From: Nonomuraea jabiensis
Lineage (GTDB): Bacteria; Actinomycetota; Actinomycetes; Streptosporangiales; Streptosporangiaceae
Reading direction: 5' to 3'
Assembly (NCBI RefSeq): GCF_014204795.1
Contig: NZ_JACHMB010000001.1
Coordinates: 6,026,501-6,090,500, forward strand
DNA: 64,000 nucleotides
The position numbers and the translations under genes are program-made. The notes beneath the pieces were generated by a model. That model made no database searches, was not told the DNA's origin, and worked only from the letters and a program-made list of their open reading frames with translations. This document shows, piece by piece, positions 17,619-24,352 of this stretch (position 1 is the first letter of the stretch; the number at the start of each line of letters is the position of its first letter).

Positions 17619-17938
17619 GGTTTCTTCACCCGCTGGACGATCAGGTCCTCGGCGGTGCGCCAGTTGCGCTCGGCGAAGGCCAGGTCCTCGCCCTCCCACT
17701 TCCGCATCACCGCGAGCGCCGTCTCGGTGTCGCGGACGAACGAGTCGAGCAGCGACCGGTACAGTGCCCCGACCGTCCACTCGCCCAGCGGCCCCCAGCC
17801 GGGGAAGCCGACCGTCCGGTTCTCCTCGAAGATCTGGCGCACCTCGTCGAGAACCGGCAGGAGGTCGTCCCTGATGCCCCGCCGGACCTCGCCGATCGCG
17901 TCGGGGGTGATATAACGCGTATCCGGATTCACGGTCAT
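17615..17938 (-). CDS. Small WXG100-like ESX protein
   Basis: The 107-residue protein is helical, with a turn GEWTVGALYR between two long helices, much like WXG100 proteins, though the W-x-G is W-T-V-G. It pairs by stop/start overlap with the larger helical protein downstream, so the two are probably co-translated partners. The ATG at 17938 has only a weak upstream site, and a GTG two codons later is possible. Confidence 0.7.
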   Translation of the reverse strand: MTVNPDTRYITPDAIGEVRRGIRDDLLPVLDEVRQIFEENRTVGFPGWGPLGEWTVGALYRSLLDSFVRDTETALAVMRKWEGEDLAFAERNWRTAEDLIVQRVKKP

Positions 17939-18082
17939 CAGCCTGTAGCGTGCCGGGCGCGCGGGACAGGGACGTCATTCACTGGTCGTTGATCATTCTC
18001 AATTACGAAACCAGACAGCTTCTCCGTATTTATCCCGATAAATTGGGTTAAGTAGGGAGTCATGTGATCCAAGGGGCGGGAG

Positions 18083-19501
18083 TTGCACAGCCAGCGCGAC
18101 CTTTATCAGGCGTACCGCCTCACCGTTCAGCGCATCGGCCTGGCGCTCCTGCGCGCCCAGCCCAACCAGCCCGAATGGCCGCTGCGCCGCCAGAACATCG
18201 GCTTCCTCGCCGGCATCATGGTCGCGGTGCTGCTCTGCGTCGGCTTCGCGGTCTTCGGCCTGCTGCGCCCGGGCGGCACGAAGGCGCTGGAGGAGCCCGG
18301 CACGCTGATCATCGAGCGCGAGACCGGCGCCAGGTTCGTCTACAGCCAGGAGCAGCGCAGGCTCATCCCCGTCGCCAACTACGCCTCGGCCCGCCTCGTG
18401 CTCGCCTCCCAGGACGTCAAGGAGCGCGTCGTCGCGCGGGAGGCGCTGGCCACGTACGAGCGCGGCGCCCTCATCGGCATCCCCGAGGCCCCCGACTCGC
18501 TGCCCGGCCCCGCGAACCTGGCCCGCGGCCCCTGGGCGGCCTGCGTCCAGGAGCGCGCCGAACCGACCGGGCGCAAGCCGTACGTGACGCTGGTCGCCGG
18601 GCGCGACCTCGGCGGCGCGCCACTCGCGGAGGGGAACGCGCTGCTGGTCGACGTGGGCGGGCAGCGGTGGGCGATCTGGCGGGGCACCCGCATGCGCGTC
18701 CCCACCGGCATCGCCCGCGGGCTCACCTCGGCCGTCCCCGCCGCCGTGCCCGTGGCCTGGCTGAACGCGCTGCCCGAGGGGCCCGACCTGGCCGCGCCCG
18801 ACGTCCGCGGGCGCGGCCGGCCGGTGGCGGGGCCCGGGGGCAGGACGGCGGCCGTGGGGCAGGTCTTCCGCGCGGGCGGCGTGGCCGGCGGCGAGGACCG
18901 CTGGTACGTGCTGCTGGACGACGGCCTGGCCCCCATCACGCAGGCGCAGGCCACGCTGCTGCTGAGCGACCCCGACAGCAGGGCGGCCTACGGCGGCGGC
19001 GCGGTCAGGGAGATCGCCGTCGACGCGGCCTCCGCCAACGCCGCCCCCCACTCGCGGACCGCCGTCCCCGCCGACGGCCTGCCCGCTGTCATGCCGCGCA
19101 TGACCGCGTACGACCCGGCCAGTCCCATCTGCGTCGTCTACGCCGACACGGGCACCGGCTCCACCCGCGTCCGGCTCACCACCGGCGCCAAGCTGCCCGA
19201 GCCGCGCGGCGACGCGACCGACCTGGTACGCCTGCCGCCGGGCCGGGCGGTGCTGGCCGGCGTCCTGCCCGGCGACGGGCAGCTGACCGCGGTCCAGTCC
19301 TACTACCTGGTCACCGCCGAGGGCCGCCGCTACGCCGTGCCGGGCGCCGACGTGCTGGCCAAGCTCGGCTACGCCCCTGGCCAGGCCACCCCGGTGCCCG
19401 CCAACGTGCTCCAGCTCATCCCCGAGGGGCCGGTGCTCGACCCGGCCAGGGCGGCCAGGCCCCTGCTCGAAGGGGGCCGGCCGCAGGCCGCGGGTCAGTA
19501 G
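18083..19501 (+). CDS. eccB: Type VII secretion protein EccB
   Basis: EccB is the periplasmic-facing core subunit of the ESX complex. The 472-residue product has a short cytosolic N-terminus (HSQRDLYQAYRLTVQRI), one transmembrane helix (about 40-64) and a large extracytoplasmic domain built from repeated beta units with two Cys residues that probably pair (about 153 and 352). The start is TTG with AAGGGG seven bases ahead. It converges on the lytic transglycosylase fusion gene, overlapping it by 7 bases. Length and order fit the EccB family. Confidence 0.94.
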   Translation: MHSQRDLYQAYRLTVQRIGLALLRAQPNQPEWPLRRQNIGFLAGIMVAVLLCVGFAVFGLLRPGGTKALEEPGTLIIERETGARFVYSQEQRRLIPVANYASARLVLASQDVKERVVAREALATYERGALIGIPEAPDSLPGPANLARGPWAACVQERAEPTGRKPYVTLVAGRDLGGAPLAEGNALLVDVGGQRWAIWRGTRMRVPTGIARGLTSAVPAAVPVAWLNALPEGPDLAAPDVRGRGRPVAGPGGRTAAVGQVFRAGGVAGGEDRWYVLLDDGLAPITQAQATLLLSDPDSRAAYGGGAVREIAVDAASANAAPHSRTAVPADGLPAVMPRMTAYDPASPICVVYADTGTGSTRVRLTTGAKLPEPRGDATDLVRLPPGRAVLAGVLPGDGQLTAVQSYYLVTAEGRRYAVPGADVLAKLGYAPGQATPVPANVLQLIPEGPVLDPARAARPLLEGGRPQAAGQ

Positions 19502-20580
19502 CCGCGGTAGTCGTTGCCGGTCTTCAGCGCGACCACGCCGGGCACGTTCGAGACCGAGCCGTACCTCTCGATGGCGTACCGGACGCCCGCGATGATGTTG
19601 TCCACCGGGTTCCAGATGTTGCCGTGCCCCGGCAGCTTCCACCGCTCGAAGGTGGGGTCGATCGTCTGCATCAGGCCCTTGGACGGCGTCCCTCTGGCCG
19701 CGTTGGAGTCCCAGGTGTTGATGCTGTTCGGATTGCCGCCGGACTCCTTCCGGATGATCGTGTAGATGTCGTTGACGTTCATCTTCTCGACCGGGTAGCC
19801 GTTGGCCTTGAGGATCTCGACGGCCTGGTTGATCCAGCCGGCGATCTCCGGTGGCGGGGCGGGGCCGCCGCCGGGCGGGGGCGGGCCGCTGGAGCCGTAC
19901 CCGCCGAACCCGGCGCCCGACGAGCCCGAGCCCGTGGCCGCGGCCAGCGCGGTCGTGCCGGGCTCCGGCCGCGCGGGCGCCCAGCCGAGCGCTCTGCCCG
20001 AGCGGGGGGCGAAGGGTTGCGCGTCGGGCTCGCCAAGTTCGGCGGCGACGTCCGGGATCGTGCCGAGCGCCTTCTGGATCTTTCCCGCGGTGTCGGACAG
20101 GGTCGTGCCGGTGGCGGCGACGAGCTCCTTCAGCGTCGCGCGGGCCTGGTCCAGCGCGGGTTTCAGGCTCTGGGCGACCTGCTCCTCGGTGGGCCGCGGC
20201 TCGCGGCCCCGCACCTCCTGCGCGGCGGCGGCGTAGCCGTGGCAGATCTCCAGCGCCCGCGACTCGGCCGAGCGCAGGGTGCTCGCGGCGGCGTCGAGGT
20301 GGCCCGCGCACTCCTGCAGCGCCTGGCGCAGCCCGTCGCCGCAGCGCACCACCTGGCCCATGTAGCCGGTGAACGCCTCCGCGCTGCCGCCCTGCCACGC
20401 GCCGCCCACGCCGGCGGTCGCGGTGCGGAGCGCTTCGGTGTGCCGCTGGCCGGTGCCGGCGGCGGTGCGCCAGGCGTTCGCCGCCGAGGCGATCCCGCCC
20501 GGGTCGCCGATCACCTTGGCCGCCAGGTCGGCCAGCTCCGCGCCTCCCGGCGCGGCTCTGACCTCGTCGAGCGGGCTCAT
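19495..20580 (-). CDS. WXG100-type domain fused to a lytic transglycosylase (SLT) domain
   Basis: The 361-residue protein has an N-terminal WXG100-like helical hairpin (about 1-120) with GVGGAWQGGSAEAF as the W-x-G turn. A helical and Gly/Pro-rich linker (about 120-250) leads to a C-terminal SLT transglycosylase domain (about 250-355). The latter shows the family signs: catalytic Glu in IIRKESGGNPNS, the SKGLMQT motif, and NPVDNIIAGVRYAIERYG. The reading is a cell-wall-cleaving enzyme carrying its own ESX targeting domain, which could open peptidoglycan for the secretion machine. It starts inside the stop of the EspC-like gene (ATGA). Confidence 0.87.
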   Translation of the reverse strand: MSPLDEVRAAPGGAELADLAAKVIGDPGGIASAANAWRTAAGTGQRHTEALRTATAGVGGAWQGGSAEAFTGYMGQVVRCGDGLRQALQECAGHLDAAASTLRSAESRALEICHGYAAAAQEVRGREPRPTEEQVAQSLKPALDQARATLKELVAATGTTLSDTAGKIQKALGTIPDVAAELGEPDAQPFAPRSGRALGWAPARPEPGTTALAAATGSGSSGAGFGGYGSSGPPPPGGGPAPPPEIAGWINQAVEILKANGYPVEKMNVNDIYTIIRKESGGNPNSINTWDSNAARGTPSKGLMQTIDPTFERWKLPGHGNIWNPVDNIIAGVRYAIERYGSVSNVPGVVALKTGNDYRGY

Positions 20581-20852
20581 GCTCGAACCGCGCCGCCGTC
20601 GGCGTCGATCACCGTACGCCGGACGGCGTCGAGCGTGTGCTCGACCGCCTCCAGCCGGCCGCCCAGGGTCCGCGCCGCCAGCTCGGAGACCCGCGCCAGG
20701 TCGGCCGCCGCCGTGGCCATGGCCGCCGACCCGGACACGTCGCCGAACGCCGCCGCGCCCGGCGCCTGGCCCTTGATGCCCGAGAACGCGCCGGCCGCCG
20801 CACCGGCCGCCTCGGCGCACCCGGCCAGCGCGTCGCGCTGGAACTTGAGCAT
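20577..20852 (-). CDS. EspC-like small ESX protein
   Basis: The 91-residue protein is helical, with two Ala-rich helices separated by GIKGQAPGAAAFGDVSGS. This is the pattern of the EspC-like type VII targets, which lack a W-x-G. The ATG has an excellent GGAAGGAG site. It sits between the ArsR-like regulator (14 bases upstream) and the WXG100-transglycosylase gene (4-base overlap), so it probably partners that enzyme. Confidence 0.75.
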   Translation of the reverse strand: MLKFQRDALAGCAEAAGAAAGAFSGIKGQAPGAAAFGDVSGSAAMATAAADLARVSELAARTLGGRLEAVEHTLDAVRRTVIDADGGAVRA

Positions 20853-20866
20853 CCCGCTCCTTCCCG

Positions 20867-21895
20867 TCAACGCCGGAACAGCTCCAGCAGTTCGTCCGCC
20901 CGATGGGTGCGGGCGATCCACACCTCGCGCCCGCGCCGCTCGCGCGTGATCAGCCGCCCGGCCCGCAGCCGGTCGCAGTGGTACGTGAGGCCGCTGGGCG
21001 CGATCTTCATGTCGGTGGCCAGCATCGACATGGTCATGGGCTGGTCGAGCGCGCACAGCAGGTCCGCGCGGACCGGTCCCACGAGCGCCGACAGCTCGTC
21101 CACCGCCGGCGCGACGGGCTTGCGCCACAACGAGTCCGCCCCGCGCACGGGGTAGGCGATCCACACCGCCTCCGGGTGGTCCATGCTGAGGATCAGGGCG
21201 TCCTTGCCGGCCAGCATCGGCACCAGGACGATCTTGCGGTCGCCCAGCTCGAACGTGCCTGGTTCGAGGTCCGGGACGAGCAGGCCGCGCTCGCCGTACA
21301 CGAGGCGCTCGCTGAGCGCGCCGAGCAGGAGCTCGGGGCCGCCGCGCACGGTGGCGACGCCGACCCGTTCGATCTCCCTGTCCAGCAGCGGGCGGCCGCG
21401 CTTCCACAAGGGCTCGGTGGTGCTCCAGACATCGGCCAGGGCGCCGGCGTAGCCGAGCAGCCAGCGGGCCGGCCGCTCGGCCGCCGCCCGCCAGTGCGCG
21501 GGCAGCGGCCCCGGGCCGAACGCCTGCTCGAGGTCCCTGAGCAGGCGGTCAGGGGGCATGTCGTGCAGGGCGCTGATCTGGGCCTGCATGGAGACGTCCT
21601 GGCCGACGGGCGTGTGCGGCACCAGGATGTCCGGCGCGACGGAGTAGCCGGGCGCGGCCAGCGGGCGTACGGCCTCGTGCCCCAGCGGGCCGACGCGCGA
21701 GCTGATCGCCCGCCGCCAGAGCTCGGGCAGGCCGCGGCGGCGGCCGGCGAGGGCGTCGGCGATCATGGCGAGGACGGTCAGGTTGGGTGAGATGGAGATA
21801 TAGAGCTTGGGCGTGGAGCTCACGCGCAGCTCGCTCCATACCTTGGTGCTTGTTACTTGGGCCCCCACAGGTAGGACTGTAGACAGGGAAGACAT
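20867..21895 (-). CDS. ArsR-like winged-helix transcriptional regulator
   Basis: The protein is up to 342 residues. The last 75 residues form a winged helix-turn-helix (MSMLATDMKIAPSGLTYHCDRL and the wing with RERRGREVW), the ArsR type found at the C-terminus of long actinobacterial regulators. The first 250 residues are an uncharacterised domain that may bind a ligand. The start is uncertain: the ATG at 21895 has its GGAG directly adjacent, while a GTG at 21823 has GGAGCGAG at better spacing but trims a conserved-looking strand. It leads the EspC-like and WXG100-transglycosylase operon and probably regulates it. Confidence 0.8.
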   Translation of the reverse strand: MSSLSTVLPVGAQVTSTKVWSELRVSSTPKLYISISPNLTVLAMIADALAGRRRGLPELWRRAISSRVGPLGHEAVRPLAAPGYSVAPDILVPHTPVGQDVSMQAQISALHDMPPDRLLRDLEQAFGPGPLPAHWRAAAERPARWLLGYAGALADVWSTTEPLWKRGRPLLDREIERVGVATVRGGPELLLGALSERLVYGERGLLVPDLEPGTFELGDRKIVLVPMLAGKDALILSMDHPEAVWIAYPVRGADSLWRKPVAPAVDELSALVGPVRADLLCALDQPMTMSMLATDMKIAPSGLTYHCDRLRAGRLITRERRGREVWIARTHRADELLELFRR

Positions 21896-21903
21896 CTCCG
21901 GAG

Positions 21904-21931
21904 GAATGCTTCGAGAATGCTCGAAACATCC
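21904..21931. promoter_or_regulatory. Candidate ArsR-type operator (12-4-12 inverted repeat)
   Basis: TTCGAG (21910-21915) and CTCGAA (21920-21925) are a perfect inverted repeat. The flanks extend it to 12-base arms around AATG with 10 of 12 positions paired. It lies 8-36 bases ahead of the regulator's upstream-most start codon. ArsR-family proteins usually bind such imperfect 12-base dyads in their own promoters, so autoregulation is plausible. Confidence 0.5.
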
Positions 21932-22205
21932 GTAAGCGGGATGATCAACTTCTACGTGATGCGAACGCTCCGGCTTTCCGGGACGTGCGTCCGCCGCTCT
22001 GGGATCACGTTCATGATGTGTCCTCTTTGTGGTGCTGTGCTGTGATTTATGGAGAACTTACGCCCCTCCACTAACTTCTCGCTTAAAAGGCTCTAACAGA
22101 CACTTGTCCATCACTGGCCCCATAGGTCCCACCGAGGGTCGGCAATCTTGCACCCCGGGCCAAGAGATCGTCTCCTGTGAGTGGGTTTTTCCAACCTCCC
22201 TCGTC

Positions 22206-22298
22206 CCCGGCCCAGTGGCCGGGTCACCCCTCCGGATGCAAGGCTTCCCGCATCCGCCCCGGTCCTCCTGCGAACGGGTGGCCGGGGTGGAATCCCCG
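22206..22298 (+). other. Hairpin-rich 5' leader before the DUF397-like gene
   Basis: Three perfect stems lie one after another: CCCGGCC/GGCCGGG (22206-22223, 4-base loop), CGGATGC/GCATCCG (22233-22256, 10-base loop) and CGGGG/CCCCG (22283-22298, 6-base loop). The gene's GGAAGGAG site and ATG follow 10 and 22 bases later. No T-run is present, so termination is unlikely. The layout could be a cis-acting RNA, but it does not match the conserved cores of the riboswitch classes I know. Confidence 0.4.
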
Positions 22299-22320
22299 CA
22301 GGGCGCTGGAAGGAGTGCGT

Positions 22321-22509
22321 ATGACCCAAGTAGCCGGCCGCGTCGAGGCCAAGCGGATCAACGACCACGTGGAGCTCATCCACGTCGACAACCCGGACGC
22401 GGTGTTGGAAGTACCGCGCCGCGACTGGGAGTCGTTCACCGCGGCGGTCAAGGCGGGCTCGTTCGACCTCGAGACGCTCAACCGGTTGGCCGAGGAGAAC
22501 GTGGCCTGA
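22321..22509 (+). CDS. Small DUF397-like protein
   Basis: This is a 62-residue protein. The stretch from NPDAVLEVPRRDWESFTAAV to KAGSFD matches the C-terminal half of DUF397 proteins, small actinobacterial proteins usually paired with helix-turn-helix regulators. A strong GGAAGGAG site precedes the ATG. No HTH partner is adjacent, so it appears to be an orphan with a structured leader. Molecular function is unknown. Confidence 0.65.
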   Translation: MTQVAGRVEAKRINDHVELIHVDNPDAVLEVPRRDWESFTAAVKAGSFDLETLNRLAEENVA

Positions 22510-22526
22510 CGCCCCGCCGCACGAAG

Positions 22527-22561
22527 AGGCGCCCGCTCCCAGCGCAGTGGAGCGGGCGCCT
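22527..22561. terminator. Bidirectional terminator between the DUF397-like and haloperoxidase genes
   Basis: AGGCGCCCGCTCC (22527-22539) and GGAGCGGGCGCCT (22549-22561) form a perfect 13-bp GC-rich stem with a 9-base loop, 17 bases after one stop codon and 33 before the facing one. There is no T-run, which is common for actinobacterial terminators. Confidence 0.8.
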
Positions 22562-22593
22562 CCGTGGTGCGGCGTCCTGTCATGGGGCGGACG

Positions 22594-24018
22594 TCAGCCG
22601 CGGCCGGTCCAGTACGCCTTGGCGCGGTCCCAGGCCGCCGTGCCGACGGCGCGGCCGAGGGCGCGGCCCTGCAGGTCTCCCAGGCGGAAGTGGATGCCGC
22701 CGTACCGGCGCGACATCCCGGCCTCGTCGGCCGCTTCGGTGAACGTGCGCCAGTGCAACGTCACGTCCTGCGCCGGCGTCACCCCGGGCTCCACCTGCGA
22801 GGAGCCCTTCACGACCACGGCCTGCCCGCCGAAGGTGTCGGCGCCGGTGAAGCGCTTGAGCACCTCGGCCGCCGCCGCGCTGAACGTGCTGTGGCCCGAG
22901 ACGTACTCCGCGAACGGCGGCGTCGGGAACGTCGGCGCCTGGAACGGCACCCACGTGGCCCCGTCGATCACCCGGCCGCCCCACGTCGGGATCTGCTGCC
23001 CCTTGTACAGGAACCGGATCGCGGTGATCGGGCGGCCCGAGTCGTGGTCGCGCTTGACCTCCCACGAGGCGATCCCGGCGTCCATGACCGAGTTGGCCAG
23101 CGCGAAGAACAGCTTCACGTCCTGGTCGATGCCGTGGTGGTCGCGCGCCGAGATCTGCTGCGCGAACAGGCTCCAGTGGCCGGGCGGCGTCTCGCTGCTG
23201 GGGCCGTCGGCCCAGTATTCGGCGATCGACTTCTGCCGGTCGGTCAGCGCGGCCGTGGTGGACACGATCTCGGCGGCCTGCGTGCGGAAACCGGACGAGC
23301 CGTAGGCGTACGGCGGGGGCACGGCGTCGGCGAGGCCGCGGGCGGTGCCGCTGAAGGAGGCCACCTGGCCCCAGTGCGGCGCGAGGAACGGCGGCGTGAC
23401 CGTCGCCCCGGCCCGGTTGACGTACGTCAGGGGCGCCCACCGGCCGGGATCGTTGAGCGAGGTCAGCGGGTCGGCCACGACCACGGGGGCGTTGACGGGC
23501 GCGTAGCCGGTGGTGTCGGCGTAGCCGCCGAGCTGGTTGGAGCCGTCGGTGTGGCGGTAGTCGAGCACCGCCTGGCACGCGGTGACGCCGGTCTGCGCCG
23601 GGACGCTCGACGCGTCGGCCGGGTCGTAGCCCAGCTCGGTCATCAGCGCGTCGAACGTGGCCCGCTGCGCCGGATAGAGGTCGACCGCCGCCAGGTGGGC
23701 GGCGAAACTGATGGCCGCGGCCTTGTTGGCGTCGGTGCGCTCGGCCGCGGGCCGCCGCAGCGAGCCGCCCAGGCGGGTGCCGACGGCGACCGCGTCGTAG
23801 GCGGCCCACGCGTCGTAGGCGCAGGTGTGCACGATCGCCAGCGCCCTGGCCACGAGTGGCGGGCCCAGCGTGCCGGTGCGCACCGCGGTGAGCAGCGTCT
23901 GGTTCCACCGGACGACCACGTTGGGACCCGTGGCCTGGGCGGGTAAGGCGGGCAGGGCGAGCGCGGCGGCGCTCACGAGCGCGAGCGCGGCCACGCGTAA
24001 GGATCTCAGCACGGGCAA
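22594..24018 (-). CDS. Secreted vanadium-dependent haloperoxidase / PAP2-superfamily protein
   Basis: The 474-residue protein has a signal peptide (1-29, ending PAQA) and the PAP2/vanadium haloperoxidase phosphate or vanadate pocket: KRDHDSGRP (about 322-330), YVSGHSTFSA (about 371-380) and SRRYGGIHF (about 434-442). Length and motif spacing match the bacterial vanadium haloperoxidase-like group better than short PAP2 phosphatases. True haloperoxidase activity is not certain, because many members are phosphatases. The start is TTG behind GAGGGGAAC. It shares a 334-bp intergenic region with the divergent GH3 gene. Confidence 0.88.
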   Translation of the reverse strand: MPVLRSLRVAALALVSAAALALPALPAQATGPNVVVRWNQTLLTAVRTGTLGPPLVARALAIVHTCAYDAWAAYDAVAVGTRLGGSLRRPAAERTDANKAAAISFAAHLAAVDLYPAQRATFDALMTELGYDPADASSVPAQTGVTACQAVLDYRHTDGSNQLGGYADTTGYAPVNAPVVVADPLTSLNDPGRWAPLTYVNRAGATVTPPFLAPHWGQVASFSGTARGLADAVPPPYAYGSSGFRTQAAEIVSTTAALTDRQKSIAEYWADGPSSETPPGHWSLFAQQISARDHHGIDQDVKLFFALANSVMDAGIASWEVKRDHDSGRPITAIRFLYKGQQIPTWGGRVIDGATWVPFQAPTFPTPPFAEYVSGHSTFSAAAAEVLKRFTGADTFGGQAVVVKGSSQVEPGVTPAQDVTLHWRTFTEAADEAGMSRRYGGIHFRLGDLQGRALGRAVGTAAWDRAKAYWTGRG

Positions 24019-24241
24019 GACAGTTCCCCTCGTTGTCAGCGAGCCCCGGGGTGCCTCCGGGGCATGACGACGATTCCATACTCGAACACGTTTTCGGGCT
24101 AGCCTTCCGGTGACAGTCGCCTGCCGTTGCGGTGACCCCCGCTCGATCTTTCGCCGGCGCGTCCTGGGGGCTGACCTGGCCAGTGTGCCTGCGCGGGAGC
24201 GGGGTCGGATTTTTCGCGATTTTCCTTGATAACGGCGCTGT

Positions 24242-24254
24242 CCGAAAGTTTCGG
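24242..24254. promoter_or_regulatory. Candidate operator of the GH3 gene (CGAAA-type palindrome)
   Basis: CCGAAAGTTTCGG is a perfect 13-bp palindrome that ends 18 bases before the proposed -35 box. Palindromes with a CGAA-N-TTCG core are bound by BxlR-type LacI regulators of xylan and glucan genes in Streptomyces. The same GAAAGTTTC core recurs upstream of the LPMO gene (33921-33931). Confidence 0.6.
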
Positions 24255-24272
24255 TGGTTCATCGAAATATTC

Positions 24273-24302
24273 TTGACGGCTTTCGCGGTGGGCACTTAGA
24301 GT
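24273..24302 (+). promoter_or_regulatory. Predicted sigma-70-type promoter of the GH3 gene
   Basis: TTGACG (24273-24278) and TAGAGT (24297-24302) are separated by 18 bases, close to the housekeeping consensus of high-GC actinobacteria. The GH3 start codon is 50 bases further on, behind AGAAGGAAGG. Confidence 0.6.
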
Positions 24303-24352
24303 CCGAAATCAATGATCGGAATGAGCTTTCGGAAGGCTTCAGAAGGAAGGCC

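Larger units (their letters stand above)
21896..22320. other. 425-bp intergenic region between the ArsR-like regulator and the DUF397-like gene
   Basis: The left part holds the inverted repeat at 21904-21931 next to the regulator. The middle (about 21990-22090) is less GC-rich and has no reading frame with coding character. The right part (22200-22300) is a hairpin-rich leader. I found no convincing gene here. Confidence 0.6.
24019..24352. promoter_or_regulatory. Divergent promoter region of the haloperoxidase and GH3 genes
   Basis: This 334-bp stretch has no gene. On the right it carries the palindrome at 24242-24254 and a promoter for the GH3 gene. The left half near 24060-24110 has no clear promoter that I can place. 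Confidence 0.6.

Noticed and set aside
22200..22320. Cobalamin or other known riboswitch
   Set aside because: I could not find the conserved cores (such as the B12 box) of the classes I know, and the downstream gene is not a transporter or biosynthetic gene. It is left as an unclassified structured leader.
24254..24352. N-terminal extension of the GH3 enzyme from an upstream GTG
   Set aside because: The added residues are not GH3-like, they cover the promoter (TTGACG/TAGAGT), and the ATG at 24353 has a strong ribosome-binding site.
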